Shown: positions 9,024 to 18,803, counted from the stretch's first letter. The stretch is 64,000 nucleotides of DNA from Deltaproteobacteria bacterium (GCA_012517315.1 JAAYVE010000029.1:241165-305164); one strand, 5' to 3'. A program made the numbers and translations. Notes: generated by a model from the letters alone, not told the origin.

Positions 9024-10103
9024 ATGTCCTACATTCTGGATGCATTGAAGAAGTCCGACCAGGAACGCCGAAAGGGCGCCGTGCCGGATGTTCACGTTGA
9101 GCAGTGCATGCCTTTCTCCCGTTCTCGTGCCGCTTCCTTTTGGGCCGTCCTTCTCGTGATTATCCTGGCGGTCCATGCCGGTATCCTGACCTGGTGGCTC
9201 CATCACCCCTCAGAGCCGTCGCCGTCCGCAACGGAACAGACCGCGCTGCCGATGCAACCCAAATCCGACTCCAGCAACCAACCAGCCACGCTCTCACTCA
9301 ATCCTCCAGCATCCATCCCTTCAGAACTTGGATTACAGCAGCCGGCACCAGTTGTCCCCAAGCCCAAGACCGACGCATTACAGGCTCCTTCCCCAAAGAC
9401 ATCCCCTGGAGAAACGAAGGTGGAGGCGCAACGCTCCACGGCGGGAACTGCCAGGGAACCGGCGTCCAAGGAGGTGTTGAAGAAAACGACGGTGAGACGA
9501 CCTTTTCCCATGGGAGACAGGGAGCCTCTCCCGCCCTCGGGATCGGGAGGGCAATCGTCCACAAAGGCGAAACCCGCTCCGGATGAAGGGACACATCAAC
9601 TCATTGGCGAACTGCAAAGACCGGCAGGCGATGTGGGTTACCCCTCAATAGCCGTCCATCCTTCCGGGACTTCGGTGAACCCTAAAAACGATGGGAGCGG
9701 GTTTTCGGTCTCCGAGAGCGGAAAGATGATTTTGGGACATCCCGCAGTCGGTTTTCCGGCAAAGGACGGGAATGCCTCTTCAACTATCGACGATTTCTCC
9801 CGTGAGTCCTTGCCTCCGCCCGGCAGAAAGCCTTTGCCCCGCGAGGAGAGAGAACGGGAGGGCAAAGAGTCCGAAATTCCGGACCTGCGCCAAATGCCCG
9901 TGAGTTTCCAGCGCCAGGTGCCTTCCATGAGTTTCTCCATGTTGGTGTATGCAGAAAACCCCACCGATCGCATGATCGGTATCAACGGCAGAGTCGTGCG
10001 CGAAGGCGACGAGATCGTTGCCGGTTTGACGCTTGAACGCATCCAACCGGACAGCGCCGTCTTCCGCTTCAAGGGAAGACGGTTTCAAAAGGGCATCTTT
10101 TGA
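9024..10103 (+). CDS. gspB: GspB-type secretion assembly protein
   Basis: A 359-residue inner-membrane protein, partner of GspA. The N-terminus MSYILDALKKSDQERR is a hallmark of GspB. One membrane helix lies at about residues 36-56, then a long Pro/Ser/Ala-rich periplasmic stretch. The conserved C-terminal GspB domain (about 285-359) reads VYAENPTDRMIGINGRVVREGD and beyond. The start is two bases after the gspA stop, so the pair is translationally close. The core type II secretion genes are not in this window. Length and order match family members; the middle is unusually long and repetitive in composition. Confidence 0.9.
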   Translation: MSYILDALKKSDQERRKGAVPDVHVEQCMPFSRSRAASFWAVLLVIILAVHAGILTWWLHHPSEPSPSATEQTALPMQPKSDSSNQPATLSLNPPASIPSELGLQQPAPVVPKPKTDALQAPSPKTSPGETKVEAQRSTAGTAREPASKEVLKKTTVRRPFPMGDREPLPPSGSGGQSSTKAKPAPDEGTHQLIGELQRPAGDVGYPSIAVHPSGTSVNPKNDGSGFSVSESGKMILGHPAVGFPAKDGNASSTIDDFSRESLPPPGRKPLPREEREREGKESEIPDLRQMPVSFQRQVPSMSFSMLVYAENPTDRMIGINGRVVREGDEIVAGLTLERIQPDSAVFRFKGRRFQKGIF

Positions 10104-10527
10104 GAGGCCCCGGATCAGGAGAGGATTCTTGCCCGCTCTAGTGGCGTCCGCTTCAGAGGGGGGTGCCCATGTGGGGCAGTGCCATGGCCAGGAAGATGAG
10201 TCCATGTTGCCTCCACAGGGTCCCTCCTCATTTTTCCCCCGTGCTGTCTGATCCACCGGGCTGTATCTCCCGGTTGAAGCGGGAGGGATTTTTTGGTAGG
10301 GAATGGAACCAAACTCAGTCAGGCGTCCGTTGGGCCCGGACTGGGGATGGGTTGGCGCGTGTCGCCCTGAGGGACGCCGGTCGGCACAAGGGGAGAGGTT
10401 TTGAGGAGCTTGGGTCCTGTCTTGGAGGAGGGTTTTTTCAGCAGGATAGCTTGTGACGCCTCTTGCCGGCGAGGGCGGTCCCGGAATTGCTCGGGGCTTT
10501 TTCGGTACCATCAGAGAGGAAAGCGTT
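10104..10527. other. Intergenic region after gspB
   Basis: No gene supported. It holds the intrinsic terminator at 10266-10294 and the leader of the first L,D-transpeptidase. An in-frame GTG at 10453 with a possible AGGA site is an alternative start for that gene. Confidence 0.5.
10266..10294 (+). terminator. Intrinsic terminator after gspAB
   Basis: Stem CTCCCG (10267-10272) and CGGGAG (10280-10285) with a seven-base loop, followed within three bases by a run of six T (10289-10294). It lies 165 bases past gspB on the same strand and separates it from the L,D-transpeptidases. Confidence 0.65.
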
Positions 10528-11388
10528 TTGGGACGCATCGGTTTACCAGGGTGGATCGCCCTCCTTTTGCCGTTGTGCTTCTTCACCGGTTGTGCAGTGC
10601 AAACCGTGGACATGCAACAGGCCGTGGATTTCCCTTCCCCGGAGCAGGTCGAGAGGGAAAGGAAAGATGCCGTCAAGACAGACCCTAGGATGCATGGTGT
10701 GCAAGTGGGCGCCTGGACCGAGCGGGTCATTACGGAGAGGGAACTGACCCGAATTTGCGACAGGGATCCCAGTCTGACCCCTTTGATGTGCTATGAAATC
10801 CTGGGAAGACTCAACACCAGGGCGCGGTATTACATTCCGGAAGACATCAAGGCCGGGAAACGAATGAAGGTTCCCAGGGACTTCAGAGCCTTTCGCAACT
10901 GGTCGCCCCTTCCAAAAGACCTCCGAGTGGCGAGGAATCACCCCAAGTTTATTCTCATTGTGAAGAACATCCCTTTCCTGGGATGGTATCAAAAAGGGCG
11001 GATGATCGGAGACACCCAGATCTGCATCGGAAAAGAATGGGGATGGACTCGCAAGGGCCTGTACCGGGTGGAGGAAAAGGATGCGGACCACGTTTCCGCC
11101 AGCTATCCCAATGCCTATGGGGAACCTGCCCCTATGCCCCTTGCCATGCGGATTTACGGACGTGTGTGGATACACGCGGGAGACGTGGTGGGTGGCTTCT
11201 GCTCCCACGGCTGCATCAACCTGCCCCTCACACCGGCGGAAAAGCTCTTTAGATGGGCGGATATCGGGACCCCCGTCCTGGTGGTCGATTCACTGAAAGA
11301 ACTCAATTCAAAGAACAGATCGGAGGTGGTGAAGACGCACGAGAATAAGAAGGGCAACCGGATCAGAAAAGCTGAAGAGGCAATCTGA
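10528..11388 (+). CDS. L,D-transpeptidase (YkuD), lipoprotein
   Basis: A YkuD-fold L,D-transpeptidase, which forms 3-3 peptidoglycan cross-links or attaches proteins to the wall. The catalytic motif is HGCINLPL, preceded by the conserved IHAGD stretch. A lipobox (CFFTGC) ends a signal sequence, so the protein is probably lipid-anchored in the envelope. I chose TTG at 10528 because GAGAGGAAA lies about seven bases upstream and it gives a normal 22-residue lipoprotein signal; a GTG at 10453 would add 25 residues before it. A second transpeptidase follows on the same strand after 75 bases. Confidence 0.85.
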   Translation: MGRIGLPGWIALLLPLCFFTGCAVQTVDMQQAVDFPSPEQVERERKDAVKTDPRMHGVQVGAWTERVITERELTRICDRDPSLTPLMCYEILGRLNTRARYYIPEDIKAGKRMKVPRDFRAFRNWSPLPKDLRVARNHPKFILIVKNIPFLGWYQKGRMIGDTQICIGKEWGWTRKGLYRVEEKDADHVSASYPNAYGEPAPMPLAMRIYGRVWIHAGDVVGGFCSHGCINLPLTPAEKLFRWADIGTPVLVVDSLKELNSKNRSEVVKTHENKKGNRIRKAEEAI

Positions 11389-11463
11389 ACGAATTCCTTG
11401 TCAGTGACATGGGCGTTCATCGGCTTCCCTCAACAGGACCCAACCGGAAGGAGTGAAGTGAGA

Positions 11464-12171
11464 ATGGGCGAGGAAGTGAAGATGCGGAAGGCCCCGGGCA
11501 GGGCCGAACCGTCAAGGAAGTTTGCTTTTTCCGTCTTGTGCATTATATGTGTGTTCACCTTGTCGTCATGTGCGTCGCTTTCTTTTCCGCTTTTTTCCAA
11601 ACCCAAGAAAGCGAGCCGTTACTCCAAATGGAATATCGCTCCTTTGGAACCTCCCAAGGAGGATCTTCCCTACACAGACATCAAATTGGATTATCCCCTT
11701 TCGGCGGTCTACTCCCCCAAGATCTACGTCTACAAAAGCGAGAGAAGACTCCTGCTGGTCAACGACCGGACCCTGGTGCGCGACTACAAGATCGGTTTGG
11801 GACCGCATCCCAACGGTGACAAGTTCATGAGAGGGGACGGAAGGACTCCCGAGGGAGACTACTTCATCTGTGCCAAGAACGGTCAGAGCAAGTTTTACAA
11901 ATCCCTCGGCCTCAGTTATCCCAGCGGCAAGCATGCCGAGCACGCCCTTTCCTCGGGATACATCAGTCAGGAAGAGTACGAGAGGATCATGAACGCCCTC
12001 CAGAACAAGAGGCTTCCTCCCCATGACACGGTTCTGGGCGGAGCCATTTTCATTCACGGGGGAGGCGGGCGTCTCGACTGGACCGAGGGGTGTGTAGCGG
12101 TATACAACGGTGCCATGGATGAGCTCTTTGAGGTCGTCTCCATAGGGACTCCAGTGCACATCTACCCCTGA
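11464..12171 (+). CDS. L,D-transpeptidase family protein (YafK-like), lipoprotein
   Basis: A second L,D-transpeptidase-fold protein of about 235 residues, with the active-site pattern FIHGGGG ... TEGCVAV in which the cysteine follows a WTEG turn, as in YafK/ErfK relatives. It has a signal sequence with lipobox LSSC near residue 36. ATG at 11464 is used; ATG at 11482 with GAGG eight bases upstream is equally possible and gives a shorter leader. Its sequence is only distantly similar to the neighbouring transpeptidase, so this is not a recent duplication. The pair next to gspAB suggests a block for envelope or wall remodelling (inference). Confidence 0.85.
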   Translation: MGEEVKMRKAPGRAEPSRKFAFSVLCIICVFTLSSCASLSFPLFSKPKKASRYSKWNIAPLEPPKEDLPYTDIKLDYPLSAVYSPKIYVYKSERRLLLVNDRTLVRDYKIGLGPHPNGDKFMRGDGRTPEGDYFICAKNGQSKFYKSLGLSYPSGKHAEHALSSGYISQEEYERIMNALQNKRLPPHDTVLGGAIFIHGGGGRLDWTEGCVAVYNGAMDELFEVVSIGTPVHIYP

Positions 12172-12502
12172 AAGGCCTGTAATTCCAACCCAAGCAGTCC
12201 TTCGTTTTTCGATTCGCCCCTCCTAGGCCGGAACTTCCTGAAAACGCGGCCATGTGGGGCGAATCGAGGGGGGTCACTCTTGCCGCGACCGCCCGGAAAC
12301 GCCTTCTTCCAGGAGAAGTTCTCAGACGGGCGGTTGCAGCCTCCATCATTCCCATTCCCTGCCTCTCCACTCAACTCCCCACGTTGCCACAATGCCCCAG
12401 AACACCATCCCCACCTGTCACGCAACGGTAACACTTCGGTCACACGACTGTAACAATCGGCTTCCATAATTTCCGCGTGTCAGAACACAATGGGCGGAAA
12501 AA
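12172..12502. other. Intergenic region upstream of the pst operon
   Basis: No gene. It holds the Pho-box array and -10 element of the pst operon at its right end; the left 240 bases show nothing identifiable. Confidence 0.6.
12415..12470 (+). promoter_or_regulatory. Four-heptamer Pho box and -10 of the pst operon
   Basis: Four heptamers at an exact 11-base period: CTGTCAC (12415-12421), CGGTAAC (12426-12432), CGGTCAC (12437-12443) and CTGTAAC (12448-12454), each separated by four bases. This is two adjacent Pho boxes (consensus CTGTCAT repeats, the PhoB site). A -10-like CATAAT lies at 12465-12470, ten bases after the last heptamer, the usual place for a PhoB-dependent promoter. The pstC start follows 32 bases later. 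PhoB binding is inferred from the match. Confidence 0.85.
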
Positions 12503-13894
12503 ATGATGGAACCTCAACTTCTTCTCTGTTTTTTACTTTTGCTTTCCACGGCGGGCTACATGATCGGCAAGCGCCAGGCTCTCGCCGTGGGTCGCAGTGC
12601 CAGGGGGATTCGTAGCCTCCACTCCAGACCTGCCTATCACGGGGCGCTCACAGCCCTTTGGTGCGCCGTGCCGGCCGCATTGATCTTCGCTCTCTGGCTG
12701 GGATTGGATTCCAACATCATCATTCGGCAAGTGCTTGCCGAAATGCCTGCGTCCTTCCGGGAGCTTCCCCCCTCCGAACAGAATCTCCTGGTGAATGAGA
12801 TCAAGAACCTGGTGAATGGAAATGTCTTCACCAACGAGGTGGATCCTGTATTGAACGCCGCCGCCGAACGATACATACGCTATCGGTCCATCAGTCACGG
12901 GGCTCTGACAGTCATTTGCCTCTCCCTTGGCTTAGTGGGCATCCTTGCCGTAAAGCGCCGCATTTCCATAAACCTCCGGGCAAGAAACCAGGTCGAACGC
13001 ATCATCACGGGGGTTCTCATTGCCTGTTCTTGCATCGCGATCCTCACCACGGTGGGCATCGTGCTCTCCGTGCTTTACGAATCCATCCTGTTCTTCAGGC
13101 AGGTCCCCCTGAATAGTTTTCTCTTCGGCCTGGAATGGAGTCCACAGATGGCCATTCGCGCGGACCAAGTGGGTTCCTCTGGGGCTTTCGGCGCTGTCCC
13201 CGTTTTCTGGGGCACCCTGATGGTTTCGGCCATCGCCATGTTTGTGGCGGTGCCCATCGGGCTCATGTCGGCCATATACCTCTCTGAATATGCCAACCGG
13301 CGTTTCCGTGACGTGGTGAAACCGCTGCTCGAAATACTCGCGGGCATTCCCACCGTGGTGTACGGTTTTTTCGCCGCACTCGTTCTGGCACCTGTCGTGC
13401 GCAACACTGGAAACTCCCTCGGACTGGACGTGTCATCGGAGAGCGCACTGGCGGCGGGTTTGGTCATGGGCATCATGATCATTCCCTTCATTTCCTCCCT
13501 CTCTGACGACGTCATCAACGCAGTGCCCCAGTCCCTTCGCGACGGGGCGTATGCCCTCGGAGCCACTCATTCCGAGACCATCAGGCAAGTGGTGCTTCCA
13601 GCCGCACTGCCGGGAATCGTAGGAAGTGTGCTTCTCGCTGTTTCCAGGGCCATCGGCGAAACGATGATCGTGGTCATGGCCGCCGGTCTCGCCGCCAATC
13701 TTACTCTCAATCCCCTGAAGACGGTAACCACCGTAACCGTGCAGATTGTGACGCTACTCATCGGCGACCAGGAGTTCGACAGTCCCAAGACCCTGGCCGC
13801 CTTCGCCCTCGGCCTGGTCCTGTTTGTTGTGACCCTCTGCCTCAACGTCATCGCTCTTTACGTGGTGCGCAAGTACCGCGAGCAGTACGAATGA
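12503..13894 (+). CDS. pstC: Phosphate ABC transporter permease PstC
   Basis: A 463-residue inner-membrane permease of the high-affinity phosphate transporter PstSCAB. It is longer than classical PstC (about 320) because of an N-terminal extension with two extra membrane helices (about residues 5-22 and 48-75) and a periplasmic loop. The canonical six-helix permease starts near residue 165. The EAA-type loop reads DGAYALGATHSETIRQVVLP, and the GIPTVVYGFFA segment is typical of PstC. It is the first gene after the Pho boxes. Expression under phosphate limitation is the expected regulation. Confidence 0.93.
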   Translation: MMEPQLLLCFLLLLSTAGYMIGKRQALAVGRSARGIRSLHSRPAYHGALTALWCAVPAALIFALWLGLDSNIIIRQVLAEMPASFRELPPSEQNLLVNEIKNLVNGNVFTNEVDPVLNAAAERYIRYRSISHGALTVICLSLGLVGILAVKRRISINLRARNQVERIITGVLIACSCIAILTTVGIVLSVLYESILFFRQVPLNSFLFGLEWSPQMAIRADQVGSSGAFGAVPVFWGTLMVSAIAMFVAVPIGLMSAIYLSEYANRRFRDVVKPLLEILAGIPTVVYGFFAALVLAPVVRNTGNSLGLDVSSESALAAGLVMGIMIIPFISSLSDDVINAVPQSLRDGAYALGATHSETIRQVVLPAALPGIVGSVLLAVSRAIGETMIVVMAAGLAANLTLNPLKTVTTVTVQIVTLLIGDQEFDSPKTLAAFALGLVLFVVTLCLNVIALYVVRKYREQYE

Positions 13895-13907
13895 AGAGGC
13901 GGCGTCC

Positions 13908-15188
13908 ATGACCCCCAACGCAAACGGTTCCCCGAGAACCATCGATATCGTGAATCGGAGCCTGGCGAGGCGCTACCTCAGCGAGCGGCGTTTTCGCATG
14001 TGCGGCCTTGCAGCCATTACGGCAAGCCTTCTGTTCCTTTGCGTTCTCCTTTTCACCATTGGAAAGAATGGGTATACGGCTTTCCAGCAAACCGTCATCC
14101 GGCTTGACGTTCATTTCGACGAAGAGCAGTTCTCAAGCCAGGATCTCAACGCATTGGACTACCAGGACCTCATCCGGTCCTCGCTCCAACGGCTATTCCC
14201 CGAGGTTGAGGATCGCTCAGAGCAGCGGATGCTGCGGGCCTTGGTGAGTTCCGGCGCGGCTTTTCAACTGCAGGAGAGTGTGGCGCAAGACCCTTCTTTC
14301 ATCGGCAAAACCATTCCCCTCTGGTTTCCCGCGAGCGACGAGGTGGACATGGTGATGAAAGGCCATTTCAAGCGGACTGCGCCCGAAGAGGAAAGACCCA
14401 TCAACGACCTGCAACTGCAGTGGATCGATCGTCTGGCTGCGGAAAACCGCATAGCGTTTCGGTTCAACAAGGGATTCTTCACTTCCGGTGATTCAAGGGA
14501 GCCGGAACTTGCCGGTATCTGGGGAGCAACCACCGGATCCTTTTTCACGCTCCTGGTCACGCTTGTGCTCTCGTTTCCCATCGGCGTGGCATCCGCCGTT
14601 TACCTTGAGGAATTCGCCCCAAGAAATCGTCTGACCGATCTCATCGAAGTCAATATCAACAATCTCGCTGCGGTGCCGTCCATCGTCTTCGGACTGCTGG
14701 GTCTGTCCGTCTTCTTGAACTTCTTTCAGATGCCCCGTTCAGCTCCTGTTGTGGGCGGCCTCGTGCTCACCCTCATGACGTTTCCAACCATCATCATTGC
14801 GGGCCGCGCGGCCCTGAAATCAGTCCCTCCGTCCATCCGGGAGGCCGCATTGGGAGTGGGTGCCTCCAAGATGCAGACCGTTGTGCATCATGTGCTCCCA
14901 CTGGCGTTCCCGGGGATACTCACGGGGACGATCATCGGTATGGCCCGTGCGTTGGGGGAAACGGCACCGCTGCTTATGATCGGCATGGTCGCGTTCATCG
15001 TGGACATCCCTCGCGGTTTCACCGACCCTTCCACTGCTTTGCCTGTACAGATCTATCTCTGGGCGGACAGTCCCGAGCGGGCCTTCGTGGAAAAGACATC
15101 CGCAGCCATCATGGTGCTCCTGGCGTTTATGATCCTCATGAATTCGGCTGCGATCTATCTCAGGAAGCGTTTTGAGAGGAGGTGGTGA
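13908..15188 (+). CDS. pstA: Phosphate ABC transporter permease PstA
   Basis: A 426-residue permease that pairs with PstC. It also carries a long N-terminal insertion: one membrane helix (about residues 30-55), then about 140 periplasmic residues before the core helices. The conserved parts include NNLAAVPSIVFGLLGL and the EAA loop REAALGVGASKMQTVVHHVL. The start lies 14 bases after pstC, with GAAGAGG upstream. Long PstC/PstA versions of this kind are common in delta-type bacteria. A hairpin and 170 bases separate it from pstS. Confidence 0.93.
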   Translation: MTPNANGSPRTIDIVNRSLARRYLSERRFRMCGLAAITASLLFLCVLLFTIGKNGYTAFQQTVIRLDVHFDEEQFSSQDLNALDYQDLIRSSLQRLFPEVEDRSEQRMLRALVSSGAAFQLQESVAQDPSFIGKTIPLWFPASDEVDMVMKGHFKRTAPEEERPINDLQLQWIDRLAAENRIAFRFNKGFFTSGDSREPELAGIWGATTGSFFTLLVTLVLSFPIGVASAVYLEEFAPRNRLTDLIEVNINNLAAVPSIVFGLLGLSVFLNFFQMPRSAPVVGGLVLTLMTFPTIIIAGRAALKSVPPSIREAALGVGASKMQTVVHHVLPLAFPGILTGTIIGMARALGETAPLLMIGMVAFIVDIPRGFTDPSTALPVQIYLWADSPERAFVEKTSAAIMVLLAFMILMNSAAIYLRKRFERRW

Positions 15189-15232
15189 TGTGCTGCAGGG
15201 TGCAGGTGAAACCTCTTCGCGGTGTTCTGTTC

Positions 15233-15253
15233 GCCCTCGGATCCCCCGAGGGC
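15233..15253 (+). terminator. Hairpin between pstA and pstS
   Basis: Perfect eight-base stem GCCCTCGG (15233-15240) and CCGAGGGC (15246-15253) with a five-base loop, then TTTGTGT. The T tract is weak, so it may be a partial terminator or an mRNA-stability element rather than a full stop. Confidence 0.5.
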
Positions 15254-15358
15254 TTTGTGTCAGTGGCAGACCGGCGGGTCACCCTGATGGAGTCTGAGTC
15301 TCCTCCCATGTGGGACGGCTCGGGAAGATTGGCAACCTGTTAGGAAAGGAAAGAAGGC

Positions 15359-16414
15359 ATGATGAAAAAAATGGTCTGGTTTTTAGCGATCCCCTTGATC
15401 TTTGCCGGTGCCCCGGCAGCCGATGCGCAGTCGGCGAGGGATTACATCAGCATCGTGGGCTCGTCAACGGTTTATCCCTTTGCCACTGTCGTGGCGGAGC
15501 AATTCGGCAAAGGAACCAAGTTCAAGACGCCCAAGATCGAATCCACCGGAACCGGCGGCGGCATGAAGCTTTTCTGCGGCGGCGTCGGTGTGGGGCATCC
15601 CGACATCACCAATGCTTCCAGGCGTATGAAGAAATCTGAATTTGAAAGCTGCCAGGCCAACGGAGTCAAAGACATCGTGGAAGTGAAAATCGGCTATGAC
15701 GGTATTGTTTTCGCCAATTCCAAAAAAGCGAAGCCTTTCCAAGTGACTCGCAAGGAGCTTTTCCTCGCTCTCGCCAAGGAAGTGCCCGATCCCGGCGGGG
15801 CTGCCAAGACCGTACCCAACCCATACAAGACCTGGAAGAGCATCAACTCTCTGTTCCCCGACACCAAGATCGAAGTTCTCGGGCCCCCACCTACCTCAGG
15901 TACCAGAGACGCCTTCCTGGAGTTGGCCATGGAGGAGGGAGCCGCCAAGTTCGAGTGGCTCAAGAAGTTGAAGAAGGAAGATGAAAAAGGTTTCAAGAAG
16001 ATCGCTCACACCATTCGGGAAGATGGGGCCTACGTCGAAGCCGGTGAAAACGATGTGCTCATCGTTCAAAAACTCGTCGCCAACCCCAACGCTTTCGGCA
16101 TCTTCGGATTCAGCTTTCTGGACCAGAACAGTGACAAGGTCCAAGGGGCCGCGGTGGACGGGGCAGATCCCAAGTTCGATCTGATCCTCTCCGGCAAATA
16201 CCCCCTTTCCCGGCCTCTTTTCTTCTACGTGAAAAAGGCCCATGTGGGCGTGATTCCCGGGATCAAGGAATACGTCACCGAATTCACCAGCGAAAAAGCG
16301 TGGGGACGCAACGGTTACCTGGCGGAAAAAGGACTCATTCCCATGCCCGATGATGAACGAAAGAAAGTTGGTCAAAGCGTCAAGGACATGGCGGTACTGA
16401 CAACCATCGACTAG
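15359..16414 (+). CDS. pstS: Phosphate-binding protein PstS
   Basis: A 351-residue periplasmic phosphate-binding protein with a signal peptide (cut near ADAQ, residue 24). Phosphate-pocket motifs are visible: [10 protein letters not shown] near the N-terminus, [12 protein letters not shown], and [12 protein letters not shown]. Its position inside the operon, after both permeases, is unusual; pstS is normally first. It is flanked by hairpins at 15233-15253 and 16446-16470, which may let its mRNA accumulate more than its neighbours'. The RBS AAAGGAAAGAAGG precedes the double ATG. Confidence 0.95.
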   Translation: MMKKMVWFLAIPLIFAGAPAADAQSARDYISIVGSSTVYPFATVVAEQFGKGTKFKTPKIESTGTGGGMKLFCGGVGVGHPDITNASRRMKKSEFESCQANGVKDIVEVKIGYDGIVFANSKKAKPFQVTRKELFLALAKEVPDPGGAAKTVPNPYKTWKSINSLFPDTKIEVLGPPPTSGTRDAFLELAMEEGAAKFEWLKKLKKEDEKGFKKIAHTIREDGAYVEAGENDVLIVQKLVANPNAFGIFGFSFLDQNSDKVQGAAVDGADPKFDLILSGKYPLSRPLFFYVKKAHVGVIPGIKEYVTEFTSEKAWGRNGYLAEKGLIPMPDDERKKVGQSVKDMAVLTTID

Positions 16415-16445
16415 ATTTGTGGATTGCTTCGGAGACCGTGGGATT

Positions 16446-16470
16446 CCGCAGGGAGGCACCATCCCTGCGG
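16446..16470 (+). terminator. Hairpin between pstS and pstB
   Basis: Perfect nine-base stem CCGCAGGGA (16446-16454) and TCCCTGCGG (16462-16470), seven-base loop, no T run. It lies 32 bases after the pstS stop. It is better read as a 3' stabilising structure of the pstS transcript than as an intrinsic terminator. Confidence 0.5.
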
Positions 16471-16592
16471 GACCTCTTCCGGGCGATCCGATTTCCGGGA
16501 TTGGAACTGACGTTGCATGCAGGGGGTTGCAGGCGCGATCCCAACGGACAGTTCCATTCTCTTGTCTGCAGGGAGGATCCAAAGCAAAACCC

Positions 16593-17456
16593 ATGGAACA
16601 AGCATTGATCCGGGAATCGACTGGAAGACAGAGTCCGACGCTTGTCAGTCGTCGGGTCAGCCGCGACAATCGACAGACCGTCGGCGACCCCTTTGTGGCC
16701 GACCCCAGGATGACTTGCCGGAACGTAAATGTGTATTACGGGGACAAACGCGCCATCAAGAACGTGTCCCTGGACGTCGGCAGGAACGAGGTCATCGCCA
16801 TGATCGGTCCATCGGGTTGCGGGAAGTCCACGTTCATCCGGTGTCTGAACCGCATGAACGACACCATCGAGGGATGCAGGGTCACCGGGGAGATCACCCT
16901 GGACGGTCAGAACATCTATGACAGCGGTCTCGACGTGGTCGCCCTTCGAGCGCAGGTCGGTATGGTCTTTCAGAAACCCAATCCTTTTCCCAAGTCCATC
17001 TACGAAAACATCGCCTACGGTCCCAGGATCCACGGCCTCGTGGACAGCAAAGCCGCCCTGGACGAACTGGTTGAGAATTCCCTCAAGAAAGCCGGCCTGT
17101 GGGATGAGGTAAAAGACCGCCTTCACGAGCCCGGCACCGGTCTTTCAGGAGGTCAACAGCAGCGCCTTTGCATCGCCCGCGCCATTGCCGTGAGCCCCGA
17201 GGTGATCCTCATGGATGAACCGTGCTCCGCTCTCGACCCCATGGCCACAGCGATCATCGAGGATCTTATCGACGAACTGAGGCAGCACTACTCCATCGTC
17301 ATCGTCACCCACTCCATGCAGCAGGCTTCCCGGGTATCCCAGCGGACCGCTTTTTTTCATCTGGGGGATCTCATTGAAGTGGGGGCCACCTCCCAGGTTT
17401 TCACCAATCCGCTGCATGAGTTGACGGAGGATTACATCACGGGTAGATTTGGATAG
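16593..17456 (+). CDS. pstB: Phosphate ABC transporter ATPase PstB
   Basis: The ATPase of the Pst importer. Walker [11 protein letters not shown]-loop [19 protein letters not shown] (a PstB hallmark), signature [14 protein letters not shown] and Walker [13 protein letters not shown] are all intact. I use ATG 16593 (287 residues); the frame extends open to 16419 but that part looks non-coding. GGGAGG sits rather far (16 bases) upstream, so the exact start is uncertain; ATG 16710 is the other option and begins at the ABC domain itself. The protein's N-terminal tail of about 35 residues is longer than usual. Confidence 0.93.
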   Translation: MEQALIRESTGRQSPTLVSRRVSRDNRQTVGDPFVADPRMTCRNVNVYYGDKRAIKNVSLDVGRNEVIAMIGPSGCGKSTFIRCLNRMNDTIEGCRVTGEITLDGQNIYDSGLDVVALRAQVGMVFQKPNPFPKSIYENIAYGPRIHGLVDSKAALDELVENSLKKAGLWDEVKDRLHEPGTGLSGGQQQRLCIARAIAVSPEVILMDEPCSALDPMATAIIEDLIDELRQHYSIVIVTHSMQQASRVSQRTAFFHLGDLIEVGATSQVFTNPLHELTEDYITGRFG

Positions 17457-17487
17457 CCGTTTTTCCCTATAGCAAGTTGAGGTTTGG

Positions 17488-18153
17488 ATGCTGCGAGCGC
17501 ATACGGTCAAATCTTATGACGAGCAAATGGAGAAGTTGAACAGCAGGATACTCGAGATGGGGGCCCGTGCCCGGACCCAGCTCGCAAGATCTCTGGAAGC
17601 TCTCTCCAGAAGAGATCACACCATCGCGCAGGAAATCGTGCGGGATGAACCGGGGATAGACGCCCTTCGTGAGGAGGTGGACCAGCTGACCGTGGGAATC
17701 CTCGCCATGCGTCAACCCATGGCCATCGATCTGAGGATCATTGTCACTAGTCTCAAGACCGCTTCCGAATTGGAGAGGATCGCAGACCGGGCTGCCGGCA
17801 TCGCCGGGCATGTCATGCAGCTCAACTGTATCCCGCTCCGCGAACCCGTAGAGTTGATCCTCCAAATGGCTGCTCACACCCTCCGTATGTTGGACAAAGT
17901 CCTTGAAGCCTATCGGACGATGGACGTGGACGACGCTGTGGAGGTCTGGCATATGGACGAAGAAACCGATCGCATCTACCAGGCCCTACTGCAGCAACTG
18001 CAACACGTCATGCAGGAGGAGTCGGGGACCATCAACGATGGGATGAGGCTCCTTGTCGCGGCCAAGTCGTATGAACGCATCGGAGATCATGTGCAGAACA
18101 TCGCGGAACACCTCTACTACATTGTCACCGGCGACACGTACTGCGGCCGATAG
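17488..18153 (+). CDS. phoU: Phosphate transport regulator PhoU
   Basis: A 221-residue all-helical protein with the two PhoU repeats. The metal-cluster motifs ELERIADRAAGIAGH (about residue 93) and SYERIGDHVQNIAEH (about 195) are conserved. PhoU restrains Pst activity and signals phosphate sufficiency to the PhoR kinase. It follows pstB by about 30 bases and ends the operon. No phoB or phoR is in the window. Confidence 0.94.
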   Translation: MLRAHTVKSYDEQMEKLNSRILEMGARARTQLARSLEALSRRDHTIAQEIVRDEPGIDALREEVDQLTVGILAMRQPMAIDLRIIVTSLKTASELERIADRAAGIAGHVMQLNCIPLREPVELILQMAAHTLRMLDKVLEAYRTMDVDDAVEVWHMDEETDRIYQALLQQLQHVMQEESGTINDGMRLLVAAKSYERIGDHVQNIAEHLYYIVTGDTYCGR

Positions 18154-18264
18154 TCGAAAAATGAGGTCAACGAGGGATCTCCACGTGTTGTCCAAGGCAC
18201 CGGAATGAAAGAGAGGTTGACGGAACTCCGGAGAACAAGGCAGGCAGCCATCGGATGAAAGGAG

Positions 18265-18513
18265 CTACAAGTCTTTCAGCAGGCGGCTCACCTCCGACAA
18301 CTTCGCCCGAAGCGCCTCCCCTCTTAGTTCCATCGGCTTTTCTCCACCCCCCCACACAGTGAACAGGGCAGCCAGTCTGGCCCGGCAAAAGCGCATCTCA
18401 GAGAGAACAACCTTGAGCTGACCGTACTTTCTTTCCAAGTCGACGTACTCCGGCCAGATCCATCCAGCCAACCTCTTTCTCACGTTCATGCCCCAGGCTT
18501 TCATTGTTTTCAT
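18265..18513 (-). CDS. Small hypothetical protein
   Basis: An 82-residue basic, helical protein on the strand opposite to phoU, converging on it. The sequence has a short W/Y-rich N-terminal part and heptad-like leucines in the C-terminal half, suggesting a coiled coil. GGGGA lies about ten bases upstream of the ATG. I recognise no family. It could be a small DNA- or membrane-associated protein; nothing nearby helps. Confidence 0.45.
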   Translation of the reverse strand: MKTMKAWGMNVRKRLAGWIWPEYVDLERKYGQLKVVLSEMRFCRARLAALFTVWGGGEKPMELRGEALRAKLSEVSRLLKDL

Positions 18514-18803
18514 CGTAAGGATCCCCTGTTCCCGTCAAACCGTCCGGGACTCTCCCGAACGCCTTGGCGGCTTGTCGAAATCGGGAGGGCTTGCGAAAGA
18601 AGCCCGGACGTCTTCACGACGCCCTCAGGCGATCGTCGGGGGGTGAGTGTGCCACAAGTGAAGGCTCCTTTCAACGGTTGCGACTGGCATTGCCCCGGCG
18701 GCGACTTATCTTTTCTTTACGAAAGTGTCCCCGCGTGGGATCGGGGGCTTGGGGTCCTGCTGGCGGGACCCGAGAGACACACCACTCATTGAAGGAGGAC
18801 CTG

